Under the pieces are notes generated by a model. The model was given only the letters and a program-made list of their open reading frames with translations. It did no database searches and was not told the origin of the DNA. A DNA stretch of 8,330 nt from Bacteroidota bacterium (GTDB lineage Bacteria > Bacteroidota > Bacteroidia > Bacteroidales > P3), in NCBI GenBank assembly GCA_023415495.1, contig JAEZKK010000008.1:1-8330 (forward strand). The letters run 5' to 3'. Below, piece after piece: positions 1-6,570 of this stretch; the first letter of the stretch is position 1; the number at the start of each line of letters is the position of its first letter. The position numbers and the translations under genes are program-made.

Positions 1-293
1 GTAAAGAATGGATTTATAGTCTTAAGCAACAGAGGGATAGTTTGGGATATACTGTGTTAGAGAATAATGGAATTAAGATAATGTCAATAAATGCTTTATC
101 TGATAATGTTGATAAGATAGAAAAAGAGATGATTAACCTTGATGCACAGAATTTTTCTTATCATGCAAAGGGGATAAACAGATACTTCTATATCGAGTCA
201 ATGCCTTATTATATATTAATTTCTCCAGACAAGAGAATAGTTTATAAGACAAAGAATTTAGGCAATTATTCTGAGCTATTAGAAAAGCTATAA
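1..293 (+). CDS. C-terminal part of a thioredoxin-fold protein (5' end outside window)
   Basis: The reading frame is open from base 3 to the TAA at 291-293 and has no stop before the window edge, so this is the last ~96 residues of a longer protein. The TTG at 42 is an internal codon, because the frame continues upstream of it. The stretch SMPYYILISPDKRIVYK (bases about 198-248) matches the second half of TlpA/ResA/AhpC-type thioredoxin folds: a hydrophobic strand after a likely cis-proline (Met-Pro), then a 'xxPDGxIV'-like hairpin, then a closing helix (NYSELLEKL). The CxxC region would lie upstream and is not visible, so redox activity cannot be judged. Such proteins in Bacteroidetes are usually periplasmic or lipoprotein thiol-disulfide or peroxiredoxin-like proteins; that assignment is family inference. 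A hairpin terminator follows 26 nt after the stop. Confidence 0.7.
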   Translation, partial: KEWIYSLKQQRDSLGYTVLENNGIKIMSINALSDNVDKIEKEMINLDAQNFSYHAKGINRYFYIESMPYYILISPDKRIVYKTKNLGNYSELLEKL

Positions 294-319
294 TGAATAT
301 GAATTATTCTGATAAATAT

Positions 320-355
320 AAAGAGGAGTTCAATAAGTTTTGGACTTCTCTTTTT
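320..355 (+). terminator. Intrinsic terminator after the thioredoxin-fold gene
   Basis: Arms 320-331 (AAAGAGGAGTTC) and 342-353 (GGACTTCTCTTT) pair over 12 bp with two G-T wobbles around a 10-nt loop. The right arm runs into a T-tract (351-355). The A-rich left flank means it could also act weakly on the opposite strand. It sits 26 nt beyond the stop codon of the upstream gene, where a terminator is expected. Confidence 0.7.
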
Positions 356-401
356 ACTTTATGAATAAATATTTCGAACAAGTATTTGATGTTTGGGGTA
401 T

Positions 402-500
402 GATCTTTTGATGCTGAGGGTGCGATCTTTTGATGCTGGGGGTATCAGAATCAAAAGATGAGGGGGTCAGGATCAAATAATCGAGGGGTCAGAATCAAAT
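402..500. repeat. Short degenerate tandem repeat, ~22-bp period, with an inverted AT core
   Basis: Units begin at about 402, 424, 448, 470 and 492. The first two (402-423, 424-445) match at 19 of 22 positions and carry the core ATCTTTTGAT followed by GCTGRGGGT. The next units (448-469, 470-491) carry the reverse-complement core ATCAAAAGAT, or a decayed copy of it, followed by GAGGGGGTCA or GAGGGGTCA. So the G-rich half keeps its strand while the AT-rich half is flipped. Core 425-434 is perfectly complementary to 450-459 and could form a 10-bp hairpin with a 15-nt loop; core 403-412 could compete for the same partner. The 22-bp period is not a multiple of three and stops interrupt it, so it is not coding. 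Function is unknown; it could be an interspersed repeat, a protein-binding array or a mobile-element relic. Confidence 0.6.
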
Positions 501-680
501 GGTTTTGTTTTTTGTATCAAATTTTGGCATTTCAAGGAATTGAAATCATAAAATTATATAAATATTTGCTGATGTGAAATAATTTATTTATGGATGCGTT
601 TTGTTGTTGTAACGTTGTTAGTATAGAGGCAGGACGAGCTTGTCTCCGAAATTTATTAACAACCAAACATTTTTTGCGTT
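501..680 (+). promoter_or_regulatory. Upstream region and leader of the HU-like gene (promoter not resolved)
   Basis: This AT-rich stretch must hold the HU promoter, but no perfect Bacteroidetes -7 box is visible. The best candidates are TATTTATG at 585-592 (7 of 8 positions against TAnnTTTG, with TTTG at 565-568 but a short 16-nt spacer) and AATATTTG at 561-568. Downstream is a more G+C-rich leader (about 626-647) with an imperfect dyad around GACGAGCTTGTC (633-644). An A-rich segment without a Shine-Dalgarno sequence leads into the ATG. The long leader would suit post-transcriptional control, but that is speculation. Confidence 0.3.
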
Positions 681-1109
681 ATGGCACTAAAATTCATTAA
701 GCAAAAAAGGAAAATCACCACAGGTTTCTCTCCTGGTGAGAAGTTTGTTGCGAAGATTTTGCAGGACGACGTAATCGACACCAGAAAACTTTCTGAGATT
801 ATTGCAGAAACTTCTTCTCTCTCACGAGGTGATATTCTAAATGTCTTGGCTCAATTGGAGACCGTTATCGGTTGGGCATTGCAGGAGGGAAATGCAGTTC
901 AATTGGGCGACCTTGGACGATTGGTTCTTGGTATTAAGGCAACGGCTATGGATACACCTGAAGAGGTGGATGCTGGCACAGTAAAAAGAGTCTATGTGAG
1001 ATTTGTTCCTTCAGTTTACTTTGTAAAGAAGATAAAGGAACTTAAAGTAACAATCCAAAAATTAGACTTTAAAGGCTTAGTTATTAAAGGTCAAGAAGAA
1101 AATCCTTAA
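681..1109 (+). CDS. HU-like DNA-binding protein, Bacteroidales-type divergent family
   Basis: A small basic protein of 142 residues with the HU/IHF fold, expected to bind and bend DNA as a dimer in the nucleoid. Residues ~34-76 (RKLSEIIAETSSLSRGDILN..) give the helical dimerisation part: the helix-turn-helix pattern 'la..t.ls..dv..vl..l' of HU. Residues ~77-111 give the strands and arm, with LGDLGRLVLGI in place of the usual 'i.lpgfGtF' motif and VKRVYVRFVPS closing the arm. The canonical arm-tip RxP is not evident. An extra basic N-terminus (LKFIKQKRKI) and a C-terminal extension (~112-142) fit the 'histone-like, putative' HU-related family (TIGR01201-type) that is common in Bacteroidales. 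The ATG at 681 is the natural start. More G/C-ending codons are used than in neighbouring genes, as expected for an abundant protein. It is a single cistron between two non-coding regions and ends in a strong terminator. Confidence 0.9.
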   Translation: MALKFIKQKRKITTGFSPGEKFVAKILQDDVIDTRKLSEIIAETSSLSRGDILNVLAQLETVIGWALQEGNAVQLGDLGRLVLGIKATAMDTPEEVDAGTVKRVYVRFVPSVYFVKKIKELKVTIQKLDFKGLVIKGQEENP

Positions 1110-1139
1110 ACTAAGCAATGGTTTAACCTTTTAGAAAAT

Positions 1140-1178
1140 GAGAAGCCTGTATTTCCCTCTACAGGCTTCTCGCTTTTT
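1140..1178 (+). terminator. Strong intrinsic terminator of the HU-like gene
   Basis: A perfect 12-bp stem: GAGAAGCCTGTA at 1140-1151 pairs with TACAGGCTTCTC at 1160-1171 around an 8-nt loop (TTTCCCTC). GC and then five T's follow (1174-1178). It lies 30 nt after the HU stop codon. Confidence 0.9.
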
Positions 1179-1179
1179 G

Positions 1180-1244
1180 TTTAGTAAATCTTCCGTCGTG
1201 CAGAGGTCGGAAATCCCGCGTGGCGGAAATAGTCTTAGACTAAA
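1180..1244. repeat. G+C-rich patch with alternative hairpins and a palindrome (possible interspersed repeat)
   Basis: Bases 1191-1226 are 67% G+C (24 of 36) inside otherwise very AT-rich non-coding DNA. TTCCG at 1191-1195 can pair with either CGGAA at 1208-1212 or CGGAA at 1224-1228, giving two mutually exclusive hairpins. The two right-hand arms are part of a direct repeat (CGGAAAT at 1208-1214 and 1224-1230). A perfect palindrome, TAGTCT-T-AGACTA, follows at 1230-1242. The outer flanks TTTAGT (1180-1185) and ACTAAA (1239-1244) are also complementary. It lies between the HU terminator and the protease promoter box at 1278-1285. It could be a dispersed repeat element or an operator; nothing here decides between them. 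Confidence 0.4.
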
Positions 1245-1277
1245 ATACTAAAAGAGACGTTTTTCGTTTTTTTGCCG

Positions 1278-1285
1278 TATATTTG
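1278..1285 (+). promoter_or_regulatory. Bacteroidetes-type -7 box for the C25 protease operon
   Basis: TATATTTG fits the TAnnTTTG element of the Bacteroidetes primary sigma factor exactly. It is 25 nt upstream of the ATG, which would put the transcription start near 1291 and leave a leader of about 20 nt. The -33 element (TTTG) is poor: only a T-run around 1257-1265 lies at the right distance. No Shine-Dalgarno sequence precedes the start, as is usual in this phylum. Confidence 0.6.
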
Positions 1286-1310
1286 CAAACTATAAATTAA
1301 TCTCCTTATT

Positions 1311-4300
1311 ATGAATAAGATTATCATACATATATTTATAATTTCCACAATAGTATTTTGCTATAATGGAAATGCTCAAAATAGTAAAGCAAATCAAATA
1401 AATTTTAACTATTCTCTTGAAGGTATAAGTATTTTTACTGAATTACCACAATTAGAAATTGAAGAACTGAAAATAGAAGATTATGATTTTATTAATCTTA
1501 GAATAAGTAATGAATTTGGACTAAATAATAAATTAGCCTCTCCAAGCCTTCCTGTATATTATAGGATTATTGAAATTCCATTTGGAGTAGAACCAAGAAT
1601 CATTATAAGGAATCAAAGAACTAATGAAATAGAATTTGACAATAAAAAGATATATCCTTATCAAGGTTCAAAGCCTAAAACAAATCCTGACAATAATTTT
1701 ATTATGGATAAGAAGATTTACTCAAGGGATGAATTCTATTCTCATGAATTAGTTAGCATCGAAAATTTAGGGATTATGGGCTCAAGCCGATTAGCAAGGA
1801 TAGCAATTTCACCTATTAGATATAATCCGATTAGAAATCTTATTGAATATACCTATAGTATGGATGTGGAGATAGTATTTGAAGGTTTTGACCTTGACAA
1901 AACTTTGGAAGTAAAGTCAAAATACTATAATCTCAGTCAAGAATTTCTAAAGAATAAATTAGGCGGAGGAATTGACTATATGCTTGGAAACAATACTATT
2001 ATTAATCGCCCAAGAAAAATGATTATCCTTACTGACTCAATCTTTTCTCAAACACTTCAACCCTTTATCCAATGGAAAAGAGAATTAGGTATAGAAGTTA
2101 TAGAGGTATACAGAGGAGTCGGGGCTGTTGGGACAACCAATCAAAGCATAAGAAATTATTTGAAATCACTTTGGGAAAACTCATCTGTAAATAATCCAAG
2201 TGCTGATTACTTATTGATATGTGGAGATATTGGTCAAGTTCCTTGCTTCTATGGGAATACAGATTCACAAACTCCAACCGACTTGTATTATGCAGAATAT
2301 ACAGACGATTATCTCCCGGAACTATTCTACGGACGCTTTCCTGCAAATACTCCAGAACAAATGCAAGCGATAGTTCAAAAGACTATTGAATACGAAAAAT
2401 ATAATTTTTCGGATGAAACCTATTTGAATAAAACTCTATTAGTGGCAGGTAAAGAAACAATGGCATTAGCACAAACTTGTAATAATGGTCAAATGAATTA
2501 TCTGAAAAATAATTATCTAAGCCAAATAAGTAATTTAGATACTCTGGTTTATTATAATCCAAGCTCTGCCAATTATGCAACTCAAATTAGAGATAGTATA
2601 AGTAAGAATGGATATAGTTTGATTAATTATTCAGCCCATTGTGATGAAAATGGTTGGTCTCAACCTAATTACTCAGTATTCAATGTTAAGAACAATATAA
2701 ATAATAATAGCAAGTATAGTTTCTATATTAATAATTGTTGTCTTTCAAGCAAATTTGACGAAGCTGAATGCTTTGGAGAGAGCTTAATTAGAGCAGAGAA
2801 TAAGGGAGGAATTGGAGTAATTGGAGGAAGTAATTTGACCTATTGGTATGAGGACTACTATTGGTCGGTTGGAGCTAAATCACCTTCACTTAACTCTCCT
2901 TACGACTCAACTAAGCTTGGCACTTATGATAGATGGTTGCATTTGAACAATGAAAAGAGAAGCTTATGGACAATTAGTCAAGGAGAAATTGTTCAAGGAG
3001 GAAATCTTGCCGTTAGTCAGATGAACTCTGAAAAGACAAATTACTATTGGGAAATATATCATCTTTTTGGAGACCCAAGCCTTATGCCTTATTTAGGAAT
3101 CCCTCAAAATAATTATAATAATCTTCCAAGCACAATTGCAAAAGGAGAAAATCATCTTAGCTTTACTACAAATAGTTATTCATTTGTAGGTGTTTCTAAA
3201 AATGGGGTTTTATTAGGTGCTTCTCAAGCAGATTCTAATGGGAATGTAGATATAAGTTTTCCTAATCCAATTTTAGATTCTGGCTACGTCAAGGTTGTTA
3301 TTAGCAACCAATTCTATAAACCATTTATAGATTCTTTGGAAATTATTATTCCAAACACTCCAAGTATTAATATATCATCTCTAAAGGTATTTGACTCTTT
3401 GGATAATGAAGTAACCGAAATTAAGAACAATCAAACCTATAAACTATGGATAGATTTAATGAATCTATCTTCATTGGACTTGGATAGCGTTACTATCTCT
3501 ATAAAAGACAATCAACTAATTAATAGTATTGATTCAAGTTTTTATATTGGAGCTATGCTTAATCAATCTCCATATTTAATAAATAAGTTATTAAGCTTTA
3601 GAACATCTGATGGGATTAGAGATGGAGAGATATTAAATCTTGAGCTTAAGATAAAATCTCAAGATAATTATACTAATGAAAGAATTTTTAAATTCAGAAT
3701 CAATTCTCCTGAAATCAAATTAGAAAATCTTAATATTAGCAATGGAAATGGAGGCAATGTATTTAATATTGGAGACACGATCAATCTAAGTATTGACATC
3801 AAGAATTTAGGACATAATAATAGTAATTTTGGATATGGCAAACTAAATCAATTATCTCAGAATTTAGAATTAATTGAAGATTCTATTATAAATTTCAATA
3901 CAATAGATTATAACTCTTATTATAGACTTGAATACAAACTAAGAATTATTGACAGCTCTTCTTTAGAATTTAGAATTGGAGCTTGGGCTGGCAATTACTA
4001 TGATGTTAAATTATATTCTATAAATTCATTAAATAACGGGATTGAGAGCTTTGAAGCTAATAATTTCTCTTTCCTTGATTGGGAGAATAACTCTTCTAAA
4101 CCTTGGGTAATTGATAGTGCGAGTTCAAATGTATATATGGGGAATTATTCTGCAAGAAGTGGAAAGATTTACGATAATCAGAAATCTACTCTTGTACTTA
4201 AGAGTAAAATAATTGCAAACGATAGTATTTCATTCTTTGTTAAACATTCTACAGAGAAAGACTATGATTTTTTCAGATTCTATATTGACAATAATGTTGT

Positions 4301-4736
4301 TGGTGAATATTCTGGAAGTTTGAATTGGACTAAGCTTAGTTTCCCTATTTCGGAAGGAGAGCATGAGTTTAGATGGGAATATGAAAAAGATTATTCTACA
4401 TCTTTTGGACTTGATGGAGTATGGATAGACAATATTAAACTACCTTTATCTGGCACAATTACAAGCATTGAAAACAGAATTGAGAACACTAATAAGGAGG
4501 AGGAGTTCTCGGTTATAATATATCCAAACCCAAGTCATGGGGAAATTATTATCAACTCAGGGTTTGAGAAATTTGATTTGAAAATTGTAGATAATAGTGG
4601 AAGAATTGTAATGCAGATGAAGAATATTGTAAATAACCAAAGGATAGATTTATCCTCACTCAATTCTGGTACATATTTTATTATTACCAACTCAAAAGGC
4701 AAAAATATATCTAAGAAGCTAATCATTACTAAGTAA
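1311..4736 (+). CDS. Secreted gingipain-like C25 cysteine protease with T9SS type A sorting domain
   Basis: A 1141-residue precursor. Residues 1-22 are a signal peptide, with likely cleavage after Ala22. Residues ~24-230 form a C25 propeptide (SPSLPVYYRIIEIPFG at 77-92 is its characteristic motif). The catalytic domain is ~235-597, with LLICGDIGQVP (301-311), the DLYYA...GRFPANTPEQ block (324-350) and YEK (361-363). The likely dyad is His443 (in NYSAHCDENGW) and Cys477 (in INNCCLSSKFDEAECFGESL); Cys476 is adjacent, so 477 is chosen by alignment to RgpB 'ACVNGDF'. The domain ends at HLFGDPSLMPY (584-594). Next come an Ig-like C25 C-terminal domain (~600-682), two CARDB-like modules (~686-800 and ~801-905) and a MAM/cleaved-adhesin-like jelly roll (~911-1045). 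The T9SS sorting domain is 1067-1141 (YPNPSHGEIII, VDNSGRIV, IDLSSLNSGTYFI). Family knowledge implies export by Sec and T9SS, CTD removal and surface attachment. Substrate specificity cannot be read. PorU is unlikely, because its TATCEFxRFD-type site is absent. It heads a run with DUF4271-hemD-rnpA-yidD. Confidence 0.93.
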   Translation: MNKIIIHIFIISTIVFCYNGNAQNSKANQINFNYSLEGISIFTELPQLEIEELKIEDYDFINLRISNEFGLNNKLASPSLPVYYRIIEIPFGVEPRIIIRNQRTNEIEFDNKKIYPYQGSKPKTNPDNNFIMDKKIYSRDEFYSHELVSIENLGIMGSSRLARIAISPIRYNPIRNLIEYTYSMDVEIVFEGFDLDKTLEVKSKYYNLSQEFLKNKLGGGIDYMLGNNTIINRPRKMIILTDSIFSQTLQPFIQWKRELGIEVIEVYRGVGAVGTTNQSIRNYLKSLWENSSVNNPSADYLLICGDIGQVPCFYGNTDSQTPTDLYYAEYTDDYLPELFYGRFPANTPEQMQAIVQKTIEYEKYNFSDETYLNKTLLVAGKETMALAQTCNNGQMNYLKNNYLSQISNLDTLVYYNPSSANYATQIRDSISKNGYSLINYSAHCDENGWSQPNYSVFNVKNNINNNSKYSFYINNCCLSSKFDEAECFGESLIRAENKGGIGVIGGSNLTYWYEDYYWSVGAKSPSLNSPYDSTKLGTYDRWLHLNNEKRSLWTISQGEIVQGGNLAVSQMNSEKTNYYWEIYHLFGDPSLMPYLGIPQNNYNNLPSTIAKGENHLSFTTNSYSFVGVSKNGVLLGASQADSNGNVDISFPNPILDSGYVKVVISNQFYKPFIDSLEIIIPNTPSINISSLKVFDSLDNEVTEIKNNQTYKLWIDLMNLSSLDLDSVTISIKDNQLINSIDSSFYIGAMLNQSPYLINKLLSFRTSDGIRDGEILNLELKIKSQDNYTNERIFKFRINSPEIKLENLNISNGNGGNVFNIGDTINLSIDIKNLGHNNSNFGYGKLNQLSQNLELIEDSIINFNTIDYNSYYRLEYKLRIIDSSSLEFRIGAWAGNYYDVKLYSINSLNNGIESFEANNFSFLDWENNSSKPWVIDSASSNVYMGNYSARSGKIYDNQKSTLVLKSKIIANDSISFFVKHSTEKDYDFFRFYIDNNVVGEYSGSLNWTKLSFPISEGEHEFRWEYEKDYSTSFGLDGVWIDNIKLPLSGTITSIENRIENTNKEEEFSVIIYPNPSHGEIIINSGFEKFDLKIVDNSGRIVMQMKNIVNNQRIDLSSLNSGTYFIITNSKGKNISKKLIITK

Positions 4737-4741
4737 TATAA

Positions 4742-5614
4742 ATGACTCAAGATACAATAAGTACTATTCAGGAAATTGAGAATCCAATATTTATATTACC
4801 AGATTATTTATCTGGGATAAATGATAGCAATAATATTGGGTTCAAAACTTATATAATCAACACTCTCAACTCTAATTTAAAACCTCTTGTAGAGAGGAAA
4901 TCCTTATTTACTCATAAAGCTATATTCCCTGACAAATACTTAACAGATAAACCTCTTTATAATAACTATTCTAATTCTTGGATATTTGCGATTTTCATTA
5001 TTGTAATATCTACTTTAATAGTATTTACTAAAACAAATCCAAAACATAGTAGAGACTTGTTTTCTTATGGATTTTCTAATAAAAAAATACAAGCTCTTTG
5101 CAAAGAATCTGGCTTTATTAATGAAATTTCTTTATTAGTAGGACTTTTAATATTCGCCCCTATTTTTTCATTAATGCTTTACTCGTTTTTGGATTATTTT
5201 TCAGTTCTCGAGTATATAGGTTTAAACTCTAATATTTTAATTTACCTTATAATACTCCTTGGCTCTATTGCATTCTTCTTCGTAAAAAACTCTTTAATCT
5301 ATATTTTTGGGGTTATTTTTAATGCAAAATATAAAGTCAAAATTTATCTTACAAATCAAATAGTTTTCTATGCAATTAAGGGAATTATTCTCATCCCTTT
5401 TGTCTTTTTAAGCTTTTTTCTTAAGAATAACACACCAGAAATCCTCCTGTTTTCATCACTAATTATCTTTTTCATCATATTTACTATCAGATTACTAAGA
5501 GGCTTCTATCTAAGTTTAAATGATTCTTTGTTTTCTAAAGTCTATTTATTTTTCTATCTTTGCACCTTGGAATTACTCCCTTTAGTTATTGCTTACAAAT
5601 TAATTATTGGGTAG
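4742..5614 (+). CDS. DUF4271 multi-pass membrane protein
   Basis: A 290-residue integral membrane protein of unknown function. The first ~78 residues are polar and may form a non-membrane segment. Hydrophobic spans follow at about 80-96, 127-150, 163-193 (one long or two short), 205-227, 232-250 and 266-287. The C-terminal FYLCTLELLPLVI (271-283) is the signature that, with the Bacteroidetes location directly upstream of hemD, points to the DUF4271 family (PF14093). The ATG lies 5 nt after the protease stop codon, which suggests transcriptional and perhaps translational coupling; there is no Shine-Dalgarno sequence. Family function is not established. The recurrent neighbourhood with hemD and rnpA is a genomic association, not evidence of a role in heme synthesis. 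Codon use is strongly AT-biased like its neighbours. Confidence 0.85.
   Translation: MTQDTISTIQEIENPIFILPDYLSGINDSNNIGFKTYIINTLNSNLKPLVERKSLFTHKAIFPDKYLTDKPLYNNYSNSWIFAIFIIVISTLIVFTKTNPKHSRDLFSYGFSNKKIQALCKESGFINEISLLVGLLIFAPIFSLMLYSFLDYFSVLEYIGLNSNILIYLIILLGSIAFFFVKNSLIYIFGVIFNAKYKVKIYLTNQIVFYAIKGIILIPFVFLSFFLKNNTPEILLFSSLIIFFIIFTIRLLRGFYLSLNDSLFSKVYLFFYLCTLELLPLVIAYKLIIG
5527..5562 (+). promoter_or_regulatory. Candidate internal promoter for hemD-rnpA-yidD
   Basis: TATCTTTG at 5555-5562, followed by CA, is a perfect Bacteroidetes -7 box. TTTG at 5527-5530 could serve as the -33 box, although the 24-nt spacer is longer than the usual ~20. Transcription would start near 5569, about 75 nt before the hemD ATG. 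The box lies inside the DUF4271 gene and encodes the Tyr-Leu-Cys of its conserved FYLCT motif, so the match could simply reflect coding constraint. Confidence 0.4.
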
Positions 5615-5643
5615 TATTTATTGAAAATTACTAAGAAAAATTT

Positions 5644-6567
5644 ATGGCAAATACTACTATTAGTAAAAGGATTTTGATTTCTCAACCTTGCCCTGCGGAT
5701 TTGGAAAAATCTCAATACAAAGTATTATTAGACAAACATAAGGCAGAACTTACATTTTTTAAGTTTTTCGATGTTGTTGGAGTAAGTAATAAAGAATACA
5801 GATCTTTTAAAATTCAAATTCTCGACTATTCTGCAGTTATTCTAACAAGTAAACTTGCTGTTGATAACTATTTTAGAATGGCAAAAGAGCTAAGATTGGT
5901 TATCCCTGATAGCATGAAGTATTTTTGTATTACTGAAAGCATTGCTAATTATCTTCAAAACTATATACAGTATAGGAAGAGAAAGATTTTTTATGGTAAA
6001 ATACAATTCCATGAATTAATGGAAATAATCAACAAACATAAGGATGAGACTTATTTATTTCCTTGTGCCGAAGATACCTCATTAGATAATTTCCAACTCT
6101 TAGAGAAAAGCAATATCACTTATCAAAAAAGTATAATGTATCGCTCTGAACCAAAAGATTTGAGTAAAGATTTAGATATTAAAAACTTCGATATGGTTGT
6201 AATGTTCAGCCCTATTGGGGTGAAGTCTTTTATTCAAAGCTTCCCAGATTATAATCACGAAAAAATTATTTTTGCTGCTTTTGGAGCAAACACACAAGCC
6301 GCATTAAAAGAGGCTAAGATTAAAACCATGATTCCTGCTCCTACTATTAATGCCCCTTCAATGGTTATGGCTATTGATAATTTTCTCTGCATGGATGAAA
6401 AAGAAATGGAGGAACATAATATTAAGATGGAAGAAGAGTTTTTAAAGAAACCAGCCAAGAGAAGCTCTGCAGGTTTAAAATCTTCTAAGACAAGAGCTAC
6501 TACAACTACAAACAAAACAAAAGCTGCACCTAAAAGCACCACAAGTTCTAAACCTACAAACAAGTAG
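5644..6567 (+). CDS. hemD: Uroporphyrinogen-III synthase with a basic C-terminal tail
   Basis: Cytoplasmic enzyme that cyclises hydroxymethylbilane to uroporphyrinogen III with inversion of ring D, the branch point for heme, siroheme and corrinoids. Sequence conservation in this family is low, so the call rests on the pattern of two alternating alpha/beta lobes. The first lobe has ILISQPCP (10-17), SAVILTSKLAVDNYF (63-77) and YFCITESIANYL (93-104). The second has YLFPCAEDTSLDNF (137-150), FDMVVMFSPIGVKSF (182-196), IIFAAFGANTQAAL (208-221) and PAPTINAPSMVMAI (231-244), the expected 'G..Ta.al' and 'a..p....l..ai' blocks. Residues ~251-267 are acidic. Residues ~268-307 form a low-complexity Lys/Thr/Ser/Ala tail (10 Lys, 2 Arg) resembling histone H1-like tails, which is not part of the catalytic fold. 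The gene lies 29 nt after the DUF4271 gene and 3 nt before rnpA. Confidence 0.85.
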   Translation: MANTTISKRILISQPCPADLEKSQYKVLLDKHKAELTFFKFFDVVGVSNKEYRSFKIQILDYSAVILTSKLAVDNYFRMAKELRLVIPDSMKYFCITESIANYLQNYIQYRKRKIFYGKIQFHELMEIINKHKDETYLFPCAEDTSLDNFQLLEKSNITYQKSIMYRSEPKDLSKDLDIKNFDMVVMFSPIGVKSFIQSFPDYNHEKIIFAAFGANTQAALKEAKIKTMIPAPTINAPSMVMAIDNFLCMDEKEMEEHNIKMEEEFLKKPAKRSSAGLKSSKTRATTTTNKTKAAPKSTTSSKPTNK

Positions 6568-6570
6568 GGA

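Noticed and set aside
1..20. Signal peptide lipobox in the protease (Cys17 of the leader)
   Set aside because: This note concerns bases 1359-1361. The residue before Cys17 is Phe, which does not fit a lipobox; a type I site after Ala22 is better.
395..488. G-quadruplex formed by the G-runs of the repeat array
   Set aside because: The runs are about 18 nt or more apart, so loops would be too long for a stable structure.
402..500. CRISPR array
   Set aside because: The units abut with no unique spacers and decay along the array, and no cas genes are present.
2098..2580. Open frames on the minus strand inside the C25 protease gene (2098-2346 and 2383-2580)
   Set aside because: They oppose a frame with clear catalytic motifs, have no recognisable domain and no promoter box; they are antisense shadows.
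1311..4736. Identification of the C25 protein as the T9SS sortase PorU
   Set aside because: The length is similar (1141 residues), but the nucleophile region NCCLSSKFDEAECF is RgpB-like rather than the TATCEFxRFD type, and no porV lies alongside.
4535..4750. 71-codon minus-strand frame over the protease 3' end
   Set aside because: It lies opposite the conserved T9SS sorting domain and shows no independent coding signal.
6255..6563. 102-codon minus-strand frame opposite the hemD 3' end
   Set aside because: Its Val/Leu-rich sequence is the complement of the Lys/Thr/Ala-rich tail codons of HemD, and it has no start context or family match.
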